From positions 1 through 29,423 of IMG/VR virus record IMGVR_UViG_3300025869_000062: a stretch of 29,423 nucleotides of DNA. The stretch is one strand, 5' to 3'. Positions 5,569 through 11,718 of the stretch are shown piece after piece. This DNA comes from a virus. Within the stretch, counting starts at the first letter, position 1. Every line of letters begins with the position of its first letter. The notes below the pieces were generated by a model. That model searched no databases. It had not been told where the DNA came from and worked only from the letters and a program-made list of their open reading frames with translations. Position numbers and translations under genes: made by a program.

Positions 5569-6391
5569 ACACGTCGATCTAAGTCCTCAGTACGGTACAA
5601 CAAGTAATGCAGCTAGTCGTGGTTATGATTGGGTCATGCAAAATGTACTGCCCCAACAAGCCGGACTCCTAGTCAACCAAGTAGCATATCGCTACACTAC
5701 TGTAAAAGAACAAACAGATCAGATGGTAGTCCATGTCCAAAACGAGAATGCTCGTGGGCCTGGTTACATCTTTCGCGACTCTACAGATTGGACAGGATTG
5801 CCAGGCAATACTTTAACTAAGGTCGTGCCCATAGTCAATGGCATTGACATTTCTTATTGGGGTCGAGGTTCTATAGAGGTTGAAGGTACTGGATCGGTAC
5901 AATCACCTGAAGTATTTTACACATATACATACGATCCGTGTTTTGATCCACAAACGAATATAGAATGCCCTGGTTATATCGATCCATTTGTGGTTGAATT
6001 GACCGAGGTAGAAGTAGTAGATCCACTCGATGATGATAACGTACAAAACGAGCTGGATCGTAAGACAAATTTACGTCAACAAAAAGAAGACGAGAAAGAA
6101 AAAGCCAGAAAGAAAGCTCTGGCTGAAGACAAGATTGACCAACTTTTGGAACAGATCTTAGGCGTTGCTGATTCTAGTGAGTTCTCTTTAGAACAAATAC
6201 TCTTACATCAGCAATTGATGAACCTAGGTGGTCTGCCCATAAGTTATCAAAGAGCTCTAGTTGGTGGAGATTATTCCGAAGGAGTGGTCTTGAAGGATGC
6301 GAGGCTCCCCAACAATTCTAGAGGATTGAGAGTAGGTATGGCGCAAGAATTATTGCATCAGGAAATGATTATGCTACAATATGCCAAGTAA
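5504..6391 (+). CDS. Exported protein with coiled coil, 295 aa
   Basis: A Sec signal peptide (VALVLLLCSSYSYS, cleavage before EH) starts the protein; the LLLC there is not a valid lipobox. Residues about 25-150 are a beta-rich domain with GPGYIFRDSTDWTGLPGNT and SYWGRGSIEVEG, followed by a cysteine pair (CFDPQTNIEC) likely to be disulfide-bonded. A charged helix (NELDRKTNLRQQKEDEKEKA, about 183-202) forms a probable coiled coil, then a helical C-terminal region. A strong AAGGAGGG at 5487-5494 inside the preceding gene sets the start, giving a 65-base overlap. It is probably periplasmic and a partner of the neighbouring exported proteins. Function unknown. Confidence 0.82.
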   Translation: MARRHYWVALVLLLCSSYSYSEHVDLSPQYGTTSNAASRGYDWVMQNVLPQQAGLLVNQVAYRYTTVKEQTDQMVVHVQNENARGPGYIFRDSTDWTGLPGNTLTKVVPIVNGIDISYWGRGSIEVEGTGSVQSPEVFYTYTYDPCFDPQTNIECPGYIDPFVVELTEVEVVDPLDDDNVQNELDRKTNLRQQKEDEKEKARKKALAEDKIDQLLEQILGVADSSEFSLEQILLHQQLMNLGGLPISYQRALVGGDYSEGVVLKDARLPNNSRGLRVGMAQELLHQEMIMLQYAK

Positions 6392-6417
6392 AACACTTTT
6401 TTAAAGGGAGAACTTAA

Positions 6418-6921
6418 ATGTTCAATAAAACACTTATATCATGCGTTGCGTTTGTGTCCTTTTCGTTTTCGGCTATGGCAACAGAGATTCCCGTTACTGG
6501 TAACGTGGCCTCTAAATGCGTTGTGACACAAGACACACCCGGGGTTTTTGGTAACCCAGATCCATCTACGTTGAGTACTGACCCAACGAATGGTGGAATC
6601 GATCCGGTAGTTAGATACGACGTGATACAGGCAAGCTTTTATATGGCTCGCATTAGTGCACCGAATTCTTTCTCGGATAGCCCGGCTTTATCAGATACGG
6701 TTGTTTGGACTACTTCAGTCTCAACTGATCAGGTATCTGACGCCTCCATGTCAGCTTACGATACCGCTAAGGTAGAGTACGATAATGTAACAGAGGTTGA
6801 TTTAACTGTTGCAGGTTCAACTTGGTTCAAGGTTGAAGCAGAGGCTGATTATGGCTTTGATAAGGCTTTTCCGGGCGGAAGTTACCAAGCTTCTGTGGTC
6901 GCGGAATGCATCGCAATTTAA
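6418..6921 (+). CDS. Exported pilin-like beta-sandwich protein, 167 aa
   Basis: A Sec signal peptide ends SAMA before TEIPVTGNVASKC. The mature protein of about 145 residues is all-beta with exactly two cysteines in the mature region, one near the start (ASKCVVTQ) and one near the end (VVAECIAI), plus a terminal strand GGSYQASVVAECIA. The layout of an N-terminal G-x-V-x-x-x-C strand and an aromatic P-x-G-x-Y-x-A-x-V final strand resembles fimbrial or spore-coat-U-type subunits, though the cysteine spacing is not that of classical chaperone-usher pilins. Ribosome binding site AAAGGGAG. The next gene looks chaperone-like, which strengthens the idea of an exported fibre or coat. Confidence 0.82.
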   Translation: MFNKTLISCVAFVSFSFSAMATEIPVTGNVASKCVVTQDTPGVFGNPDPSTLSTDPTNGGIDPVVRYDVIQASFYMARISAPNSFSDSPALSDTVVWTTSVSTDQVSDASMSAYDTAKVEYDNVTEVDLTVAGSTWFKVEAEADYGFDKAFPGGSYQASVVAECIAI

Positions 6922-6942
6922 AGGAAACAAAGGATCTTACAA

Positions 6943-7329
6943 ATGCGTTATATTATGCTTATACTATTATTAGGAATTTGTGGGTTGAAGAATGTTTCAG
7001 CCCATGAATTTCTTCCAACCTACCCTAGGTTGACATTATCATATGTTCCAGGTATTCTGCAAACGCAGATGGAACTTTTTAATAGACGAGAAGATATTCA
7101 ATATTATGAATACAGTGTGTGGTCGAAGGACTTTGAATCAAAGGTTCCTTTTGCCACAAATGAGAAGATTCAAAGAATTGGTTATCTTGAAAAGAAAGTT
7201 ATTGACATATACATTCGTGCTAAAGATAAAGATCGCGCAGTGTATATTTGCTCTAAGAGCAAAATACTTAAACAGGATGTGTCTCGAACCACGATGGCTT
7301 CAAGGATATGTTCTAAGATAAAAGATTAA
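6943..7329 (+). CDS. Exported small protein, possibly pilus-chaperone-like, 128 aa
   Basis: A Sec signal peptide ends VSA before HEFLPTYPRLTLSYV. The mature part (about 108 residues) reads as seven short strands: TQMELFNRREDIQYYEYSVW, a loop, KVPFATNEKIQRI, then KKVIDIYIRAKDKDRAVYIC. The succession resembles the N-terminal immunoglobulin domain of periplasmic pilus chaperones (strand with N/R after it, Y-x-V, P-F-x-x, final strand), but the second domain and the chaperone catalytic Arg/Lys pair cannot be assigned, so this is weak. Two cysteines (YICSKSK and RICSKIKD) may pair. Preceded by AAAGGA at 6921-6926 and AAAGGAT at 6929-6935. Confidence 0.8.
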   Translation: MRYIMLILLLGICGLKNVSAHEFLPTYPRLTLSYVPGILQTQMELFNRREDIQYYEYSVWSKDFESKVPFATNEKIQRIGYLEKKVIDIYIRAKDKDRAVYICSKSKILKQDVSRTTMASRICSKIKD

Positions 7330-7336
7330 ATTAATT

Positions 7337-7783
7337 ATGAGAATCTTTGTAATTGTAATATTGATAAGTGTGGCTTTTAATGTTAGAGGCGAATCGAGTT
7401 CATTGAACTTGGCTCTGCCAAACACAGCAAGTAGCTATGCATCGGATCGTGTAAGGGCTGGCCAGTTAGAATGTCAGAATGCTATTGGTGGGGCAACCAC
7501 TATGGAATTCGGAGTTGTTGGCATCATTAATCAGAATGGCCCTTACGATAATGTATACGGGAGTAATACTTACGTAAGTCCCGATGGGTGGGATCAAAAT
7601 GGTTTGGTAAAAGATGTTGGTGTTTATGCCAAGATCACCATTCCATTAGATAAACCTAAAGAGCGTATGAATTGTAATGCACTCTTTAAACTTGAACTTG
7701 AACGACGACGTTTGGAAATCCAGAAACTTCAACAAGAAGTCGCTAATTTGAGAGCTCTCAAATTTGAAGACGACGAAATGTAA
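7337..7783 (+). CDS. Exported coiled-coil protein, 148 aa
   Basis: A signal peptide (MRIFVIVILISVAFNVRG) is followed by a globular region with two cysteines (LECQNAIGG and MNCNALF) that bracket a beta-rich stretch (TMEFGVVGI, VGVYAKITIPLD). The C-terminal 45 residues are a charged coiled coil (LELERRRLEIQKLQQEVANL) ending in an acidic tail. The start has no visible Shine-Dalgarno and lies 7 bases after the preceding stop, so it may be coupled. The coiled coil could pair with that of the next gene product. Function unknown. Confidence 0.8.
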   Translation: MRIFVIVILISVAFNVRGESSSLNLALPNTASSYASDRVRAGQLECQNAIGGATTMEFGVVGIINQNGPYDNVYGSNTYVSPDGWDQNGLVKDVGVYAKITIPLDKPKERMNCNALFKLELERRRLEIQKLQQEVANLRALKFEDDEM

Positions 7784-7797
7784 AAGGATAGAGGACA

Positions 7798-8256
7798 ATG
7801 GCAGAAGTTGAATTTGGAGGCATGACCTTCAAAGGCGGGAAGATGATGATTCTTCTCACTGCATTAAGTACTCTGGGTGGAGCCAGTTGGGGAGTCTTTG
7901 AGTTTTATAAAGACTATATGGATATGAAAGAAATCATCCAGAATATAGATGTGGGTGCGATAGAAGCACGGAATAATGTTATCGAAACAAAACTTGATGA
8001 GGCAATCGATTATTCAAGAAGCATTAAAAACGATTTGAGAGATGACTTCAATCGAATGGAAAAAAATGTAGACAGAATCGAAGACCAAAATCGAGAAATG
8101 CAAGATAAGGTTAAAGATATGATTGACCGTGCAACGGAACGATTTGATACCAAGAGAGAAAGTCTATCGACTGATACTCGATTGCAAATTGAAGCGTTAG
8201 ATGACCGTCTTAACAAAAAGATTCAACAGGTGCTTGACAATCCTCTAGCCGATTAA
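7798..8256 (+). CDS. Membrane-anchored coiled-coil protein, 152 aa
   Basis: A short cytoplasmic or periplasmic lead (MAEVEFGGMTFKGGK) precedes one hydrophobic segment (MMILLTALSTLGGASWGVF, about residues 16-34), followed by about 110 residues of nearly continuous charged heptads (for example IKNDLRDDFNRMEKNVDRIE and MQDKVKDMIDRATERF). It ends in NPLAD. AGAGGA (7789-7794) sets the start. It is the last gene of the exported cassette and has no cleavable signal. It could anchor the cassette to the inner membrane or span the periplasm, as phage spanins do, but no lipoprotein partner is present, so spanin function is not claimed. Confidence 0.83.
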   Translation: MAEVEFGGMTFKGGKMMILLTALSTLGGASWGVFEFYKDYMDMKEIIQNIDVGAIEARNNVIETKLDEAIDYSRSIKNDLRDDFNRMEKNVDRIEDQNREMQDKVKDMIDRATERFDTKRESLSTDTRLQIEALDDRLNKKIQQVLDNPLAD

Positions 8257-8271
8257 CGGAAGGAGTAAGTC

Positions 8272-8460
8272 ATGCGGGTTAAAGTAACGTTTCATAACGG
8301 GTATTCACTCGTTGGTGATTTAGAGGTTGGAGGTGACGAAACCATCTTAGGCGATGTATTAAACGACAGACGAAAGTTTATCGAAATTGCAAGACCAAAC
8401 GGTGCGTTGCTTCACATGAACAAAGAGGCGGTTGCCTATATCGTTAAAGAGGCAGATTAA
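8272..8460 (+). CDS. Small beta-barrel-like protein, copy 1 of 3, 62 aa
   Basis: Shares a common plan with the proteins at 8660-8857 and 8865-9071: V-K-V-x-F-H-x-G in the first strand, then a G-x-L strand, a central L-x-D-V-L-N-D-x-R-x-F-I motif, and a final strand N-K-x-x-V-A-Y-I. The plan is close to a small Sm/SH3-like barrel and to a family I know as DUF6812 (RLSDxLN). GGAAGGAG at 8259-8266 is a strong ribosome binding site. No catalytic residue is apparent; a binding or adaptor role is plausible. Confidence 0.78.
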   Translation: MRVKVTFHNGYSLVGDLEVGGDETILGDVLNDRRKFIEIARPNGALLHMNKEAVAYIVKEAD

Positions 8461-8461
8461 C

Positions 8462-8647
8462 ATGAATAATGTAATCGAGCTTTACGACAGTATAGGAAGA
8501 TTTCACGATAATGCTAGATTGATCGATGTAGAACCAGAGGTAGTCAATGAACAGGTTCGTAGTCATGACTATCAAAAGGATATGGCATTGGTTTGTTCTT
8601 TTGGTCTTAACGTGGGATTTATAATAGGACTCTTTGTATTTTTATAA
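8462..8647 (+). CDS. Tail-anchored membrane peptide, 61 aa
   Basis: The start at 8462 (MNNVIELYDSIGRF) lies one base after the preceding stop; the longer frame from 8432 would overlap the previous gene without need. The first 40 residues are polar and helical, and the last 20 (ALVCSFGLNVGFIIGLFVFL) form a single C-terminal membrane helix that runs to the end of the protein. This is a tail-anchored topology with the bulk facing the cytoplasm. It sits between copies 1 and 2 of the barrel paralogs, so one of these may be its soluble partner. Function unknown. Confidence 0.72.
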   Translation: MNNVIELYDSIGRFHDNARLIDVEPEVVNEQVRSHDYQKDMALVCSFGLNVGFIIGLFVFL

Positions 8648-8659
8648 TAGGTGAATTGT

Positions 8660-8857
8660 ATGATTGAAAGTAAAATAGTTAAAGTATGTTTACAATTGAT
8701 TGATGGTTCCCGTTGGGTAGATTGCGAAGTTTTTCTACCTACGGGAGACCGTTTATCAGACGTGATGAATGATGAAAGAAATTTCTTGCCACTCAAGAGA
8801 GCTGGTAAAGATCAAATTATATCAAAGGGTCAAATAGCTTTTATTAACGAGGTGTAA
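8660..8857 (+). CDS. Small beta-barrel-like protein, copy 2 of 3, 65 aa
   Basis: The start is chosen at the ATG at 8660 (MIESKIVKV) because AGGTGA at 8649-8654 is correctly placed for it; a GTG at 8651 lies within that Shine-Dalgarno. The paralog signature is clear: VKVCLQLIDGS in the first strand, GDRLSDVMNDERNFLPL in the centre and SKGQIAFI at the end. It has the best match of the three to the RLSDxLN/xxFIxL pattern of DUF6812-like proteins. Divergence from copies 1 and 3 is large, so the duplication is old or the copies arrived separately. Confidence 0.76.
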   Translation: MIESKIVKVCLQLIDGSRWVDCEVFLPTGDRLSDVMNDERNFLPLKRAGKDQIISKGQIAFINEV

Positions 8858-8864
8858 ATTATAA

Positions 8865-9071
8865 ATGAAAGTTAAGGTACTATTTCATGATGGTACTGCT
8901 ATGTTTGGAAAATTGATAGGGGACGAAATAGAATGTTTAAAGCCAGCACAAGCATTAGATTGGATAATGAACAACAACAATGATTTTATCTACGTCGAAG
9001 ATTGGATCTCGGCTCAGCACGTTCAGGTAAATAAGAACGGGATAGAGTCAATAGTTCTCGACGATTATTAA
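8865..9071 (+). CDS. Small beta-barrel-like protein, copy 3 of 3, 68 aa
   Basis: Starts MKVKVLFHDGTAMFGKL, closely parallel to the start of copy 1 (MRVKVTFHNGYSLVGDL). The central motif is altered (ALDWIMNNNNDFIYV) and the last strand is VNKNGIESIV. GAGGTG at 8849-8854, across the previous stop codon, serves as ribosome binding site. The stop codon TAA is the beginning of an 11-bp tandem repeat. It presumably forms the same fold as copies 1 and 2, and the three may make a mixed oligomer. Function unknown. Confidence 0.76.
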   Translation: MKVKVLFHDGTAMFGKLIGDEIECLKPAQALDWIMNNNNDFIYVEDWISAQHVQVNKNGIESIVLDDY

Positions 9072-9095
9072 CACAAAATTAACACAAAATTAACC
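9068..9095 (+). repeat. 11-bp tandem repeat, about 2.5 copies
   Basis: The unit TTAACACAAAA occurs twice exactly (9068-9078 and 9079-9089), followed by a partial third TTAACC. It overlaps the end of copy 3 and opens the 85-base intergenic gap before the next gene. It may be an operator-like site or slippage product; no clear sigma70 -10/-35 pair could be placed beside it. Confidence 0.7.
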
Positions 9096-9156
9096 AGACC
9101 TTTACTGTATTAATACCTCTTATTGAATAGATACACTTTTAATAAAGGAGTTAGTA

Positions 9157-9495
9157 ATGAAAAAGAACTGGAAAGAAACTCTATTACTCGTACTGTTCAT
9201 TGGGTCAGTGTTTATGATGTTAAGTCTAGACATCAAAGCCGCGCCCTATGTGGAATGGAAGAACGAATACGAACTCAAAGAGTGGACTCACACTAAAACA
9301 ACCAACCATTTCCGTGTTGGTTATAAAACAGACGACAACCTTTATTTTGAGATTGGCCCTATGACTGATGGCCATTCTTATGAAGCAGGCTACAAGTTCA
9401 AGTTTGATGCTGTAACAGTTAAAGGTAAACTGGAGACCAAGGACACTGGAAATGCTAAGACCAAGGTTGAGACTGAAGTAAGATACACGTTCTAG
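9157..9495 (+). CDS. Small predicted outer-membrane beta-barrel protein, 112 aa
   Basis: A signal peptide or anchor (TLLLVLFIGSVFMMLSL) ends IKAA before PYVEWKNEY. The mature 80-odd residues are a run of alternating strands (HFRVGYKTDDNLYFEIGP, SYEAGYKFKFDAVTVKGKLE) ending in VETEVRYTF, with the C-terminal phenylalanine typical of outer-membrane barrels. At this size it could form a small barrel only as an oligomer or be a periplasmic sheet. AAAGGAG at 9145-9151 sets the start. It is the second predicted surface protein of the window after TorF, and both are likely to change the host envelope. Confidence 0.8.
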   Translation: MKKNWKETLLLVLFIGSVFMMLSLDIKAAPYVEWKNEYELKEWTHTKTTNHFRVGYKTDDNLYFEIGPMTDGHSYEAGYKFKFDAVTVKGKLETKDTGNAKTKVETEVRYTF

Positions 9496-9496
9496 T

Positions 9497-9504
9497 CATA
9501 AATA
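9497..9504 (+). promoter_or_regulatory. Possible late promoter, CATAAATA
   Basis: One mismatch (first base) to TATAAATA, directly after the stop of the preceding gene and 26 bases before the TTG start of the next. Position and spacing fit the perfect boxes elsewhere in the window. Confidence 0.45.
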
Positions 9505-9530
9505 CTATCTTTGTCTATTGGTAGGTAATT

Positions 9531-10217
9531 TTGAAAGAATACAGTCAAACTTATAAAGAAGAACATCAAAACAAAGAGTATCGGTTCCGTCTCACAAGTC
9601 AAGTAGAAGAGATGATCCAGGCTTATCACAATGATCCCACAGATATTTGGATTAATTCGTTTGGTGGTTGTAGATCTAATTGGATCTGCGATTTGCTTAA
9701 TGATCAATACAATACTCGATGTAAAGGATACCAAATAAAAGGTGCTCATGCTTTAAGGCCCCAAGATGTTCCGGTTCAGATGGGCATATTTTGTTACGTT
9801 GAGGATCTTGGTGTGGCTTTATCTTCGTCGGACGCCCATCTCGAAACAACTTGGCATGTCTACGAAAAAATGTTAGAATCGAAACATAATGACCGACTTG
9901 ATTATGACATGGACAAATATTTAGATTTGATCGATCAGCAAATAGACAATTGGACAACCAATCCCCACTTTCCGGTATTGATTCTGAATACCGATACTAT
10001 GGCAAATAAAGAGACATATGATCTCTTTTTGAGCTTATTCAATGTCGAAGATCTGCCGATGCGACAACGACGAACCAAAAGGATGAACAGAAGCTTCAGG
10101 CCTTGGTCTCGTAAAATCAATAAAATAAATAAAAAGCTACGGGCTCTACCCAATTGGGAAATCCGAATGCCTTATAATACATTCATCAAAAATAAGCACG
10201 TTCTTATTCCAAAATAA
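9531..10217 (+). CDS. Sulfotransferase-like protein (tentative), 228 aa
   Basis: The start is a TTG at 9531, with AGGT just upstream (GGTAGGTAATT); no ATG fits the N-terminus. Residues 38-56 (DIWINSFGGCRSNWICDLL) resemble the 5' phosphosulfate-binding loop of sulfotransferases (W-x-x-S-x-P-x-S-G-x-x-W), but Pro and Ser are replaced, so activity is doubtful. A middle region (YVEDLGVALSSSD) could correspond to the second nucleotide-binding segment. The C-terminus is strongly basic (RQRRTKRMNRSFRPWSRK). A cytoplasmic modifying enzyme of glycan or protein is possible; a glycosyltransferase-like or nucleic-acid-binding protein is an alternative. Confidence 0.72.
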   Translation: MKEYSQTYKEEHQNKEYRFRLTSQVEEMIQAYHNDPTDIWINSFGGCRSNWICDLLNDQYNTRCKGYQIKGAHALRPQDVPVQMGIFCYVEDLGVALSSSDAHLETTWHVYEKMLESKHNDRLDYDMDKYLDLIDQQIDNWTTNPHFPVLILNTDTMANKETYDLFLSLFNVEDLPMRQRRTKRMNRSFRPWSRKINKINKKLRALPNWEIRMPYNTFIKNKHVLIPK

Positions 10218-10230
10218 TCTAAACAAAGTG

Positions 10231-10258
10231 TTGACTTTTTGATAGAACCTGATAGAAT
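10231..10258 (+). promoter_or_regulatory. Sigma70-type early promoter 1
   Basis: TTGACT (10231-10236) and TAGAAT (10253-10258) with a 16-base spacer. The -35 is embedded in AAAGTGTTGAC, which recurs at 10507 and 11662. It drives the gene at 10287. A TATAAATC a few bases downstream is probably coincidental. Confidence 0.82.
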
Positions 10259-10286
10259 GGTACTATAAATCAGAGGAGACAACGCG

Positions 10287-10499
10287 ATGATAAACCGAAT
10301 TGAGTGTAGTCGTGACGAAGACGACGGCAAACTCACCATCCGAATGTTCGAAGAATCTAGTGGCCTTGTAGGTGTCGCTAAGACGGCCCTTGCGGCAAAA
10401 CATATCTTTGATACTTACGGCGGCCCTGCCTCGACGATTCATGGCGTAGTGCCCGAATCACACGACAACTTTTGGTCAAAAATTTGCAATTTATTGTAA
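10287..10499 (+). CDS. Small early protein, 70 aa
   Basis: Preceded by a sigma70-type promoter (10231-10258) and GAGGAG at 10273-10278, so likely made early with host RNA polymerase. The product starts with an acidic stretch (RDEDDGKLTIRMFEE) and continues with a helical part (LVGVAKTALAAKHIFDTYGG). No domain is recognised. The stop codon is immediately followed by the next early promoter, so the gene is monocistronic or read through at low level; no terminator hairpin separates them. Confidence 0.75.
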   Translation: MINRIECSRDEDDGKLTIRMFEESSGLVGVAKTALAAKHIFDTYGGPASTIHGVVPESHDNFWSKICNLL

Positions 10500-10506
10500 A
10501 AAAGTG

Positions 10507-10535
10507 TTGACAAAGTTGCTTTTATTTGTTATAAT
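10507..10535 (+). promoter_or_regulatory. Consensus sigma70 early promoter 2
   Basis: TTGACA (10507-10512), a 17-base spacer and TATAAT (10530-10535): a perfect consensus promoter. The -35 again lies in AAAGTGTTGAC. Expected to be very strong immediately after infection and to drive the block from 10560. Confidence 0.93.
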
Positions 10536-10559
10536 GTTATTTTTATTGAAGGATTTATA

Positions 10560-10892
10560 ATGTATAGTTTGATCAAAAATGCCAATACCAATATGACGTC
10601 TTTTCAAGGTCGGCTTAAGGCTCGTTATTCGGACCTCGTGGAAATATTCGGTGAGCCTACCTACGATACTCCGAGTGGAGACAATAAGGTCAGCACTGAG
10701 TGGAATATGAAATTCATCGACGAAACAGAAAATTCTCGTGAGATCGAAGCTACGATCTATGACTGGAAAGAATATGACGAAGGGTTTCGATGTCGCAACG
10801 ATGTTCCTTATGATTGGCACATTGGCGGTCGTGACCCTAGAGCATTCTATGCTGTACGTGAATTTTTTGAATCAAACTTCGAGGCCGCTTAA
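10560..10892 (+). CDS. Conserved phage protein of unknown function, 110 aa
   Basis: Lies 24 bases after a perfect consensus sigma70 promoter, with GAAGGA at 10548-10553. The sequence has the features of a widespread small phage protein as I remember it: an early TSFQG, then LVEIFGEPTYDTPSGDNKVS, a W-x-M/I-x-F strand, ATIYDWKEYDEG and DWHIGGRDPRAFYAV. These repeat in many phages of Gram-negative bacteria, with no known role to my knowledge. No membrane segment is seen. Strong early expression suggests host takeover or DNA metabolism. Confidence 0.83.
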   Translation: MYSLIKNANTNMTSFQGRLKARYSDLVEIFGEPTYDTPSGDNKVSTEWNMKFIDETENSREIEATIYDWKEYDEGFRCRNDVPYDWHIGGRDPRAFYAVREFFESNFEAA

Positions 10893-10894
10893 TT

Positions 10895-11101
10895 ATGATG
10901 ACTTTTCTACCCGAATATAATGGTACCTCCTGCGACAATTCAGGTGCTCCAATGGAGAAAGCCACGGGTCACTTTGCTCGTGGAGCGACCGGACGTGTTT
11001 GTCTCGTTATGGTCACTGAATTCGAGGGCCACAAGATCTCTACTCTTGATGAGATAGAAGACTGGGCTCACTCGGTACCCGGTGGCTATCTGGATTATTA
11101 A
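10895..11101 (+). CDS. Small early protein, 68 aa
   Basis: Starts 3 bases after the preceding stop; ATG at 10895 or 10898 would both serve, with GAGG at 10880-10883 upstream. It has two cysteines (TSCDNSG and GRVCLVMV), a glycine-rich centre and a short acidic helix (STLDEIEDWAHS). The arrangement could be a small beta domain with a helix. It is co-transcribed from the consensus early promoter with its neighbours. No family recognised. Confidence 0.72.
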   Translation: MMTFLPEYNGTSCDNSGAPMEKATGHFARGATGRVCLVMVTEFEGHKISTLDEIEDWAHSVPGGYLDY

Positions 11102-11103
11102 AC

Positions 11104-11676
11104 ATGAATGTATTCGTACTAGACGAGTCGCCAGAAGAGTCAGCTCAACAACAATGTGATAAACATATCCCCAAAATGGTGGTGGAATCAGGACAAATGC
11201 TTTCTACTGCCCATCGTATGGTGGATGGTGAGCGACGCCAAGAGCGTAATAAAAATGGACGGATGGTTACTACCTATACCTTACCAGATCGTCGAGAAAC
11301 GATATTATACAAAGCAGTGCACTATAACCATCCTTGTACCGTCTGGACTCGAGAGTCTGACTTGAATTATCGTTGGCATTACCGCCACTTCATAGCTCTG
11401 TGTGATGAATATACCCATAGGTATGGTAGAGTACACAAGACAGACAGGAAACTACGAGAAGCTCTCGCACAACCACCCCTCAATATCCCCCGTTTTGGGA
11501 AACGTACTCCCTTTCCATTAGCCATGGGCTCTAACCCCGAATGTATGTTTCCCGAAGACCCCATAAAATCCTATCGATTGTTCTATCAGACCAAGCAAGA
11601 TCGCTTCAAAATGGTCTGGACCCGACGTGAAAAACCGGAATGGTTTAATTACAAAAAAGTGTTGACATTTGGTTAA
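11104..11676 (+). CDS. Conserved phage protein, possibly DNA-glycosylase-like, 190 aa
   Basis: A conserved T4-superfamily protein by pattern: MNVFVLDESPEESAQQQCDK, then H-x-x-K-M-V-V-E-S-x-Q-M-L-x-T-A-H-R, a middle NHPCTVWTRES, DEYTHRYGRVHKTDRKL, and a C-terminal SYRLFYQTKQDRFKMVW with PEWF. It recalls proteins annotated in relation to pyrimidine-dimer DNA glycosylases (PF03013-like: D-K-x-x-x-K-x-x-x-E-x-x-Q), which would act in DNA repair, but this link is from memory and not secure. It is soluble. The next promoter's -35 element lies just before its stop codon. Start by the first ATG, 2 bases after the preceding stop; no clear ribosome binding site, so probably coupled. Confidence 0.82.
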   Translation: MNVFVLDESPEESAQQQCDKHIPKMVVESGQMLSTAHRMVDGERRQERNKNGRMVTTYTLPDRRETILYKAVHYNHPCTVWTRESDLNYRWHYRHFIALCDEYTHRYGRVHKTDRKLREALAQPPLNIPRFGKRTPFPLAMGSNPECMFPEDPIKSYRLFYQTKQDRFKMVWTRREKPEWFNYKKVLTFG

Positions 11677-11690
11677 AAGTATGTTATGAT
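11662..11690 (+). promoter_or_regulatory. Sigma70-type early promoter 3, inside a coding end
   Basis: TTGACA (11662-11667), a 17-base spacer and TATGAT (11685-11690). Preceded by AAAAAAGTG. The -35 lies within the last codons of the gene before it. It excludes the ATG at 11686, which would be upstream of the transcript start. Confidence 0.88.
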
Positions 11691-11718
11691 AACATCATAC
11701 AAAATTGGAATGACGATT

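Noticed and set aside
5504-5575. Possible lipoprotein signal (LLLC) in the 295-residue exported protein
   Set aside because: The position before Cys is Leu, not Gly, Ala or Ser, so a valid lipobox is absent; ordinary Sec cleavage after SYS is more likely.
7798-8256. Spanin-like role for the membrane coiled-coil protein
   Set aside because: No lipoprotein partner with a lipobox is next to it, and the preceding exported proteins carry no lipobox either; the coiled coil alone is not enough.
9096-9156. Sigma70 promoter before the 9157 gene
   Set aside because: Candidate boxes (TTTACT, TAGATA) have spacers of 21 or more bases, so no reliable promoter can be called.
10264-10271. TATAAATC near early promoter 1, like a late box
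   Set aside because: One mismatch at the last base, and it lies right beside a good sigma70 promoter that already explains the gene at 10287.
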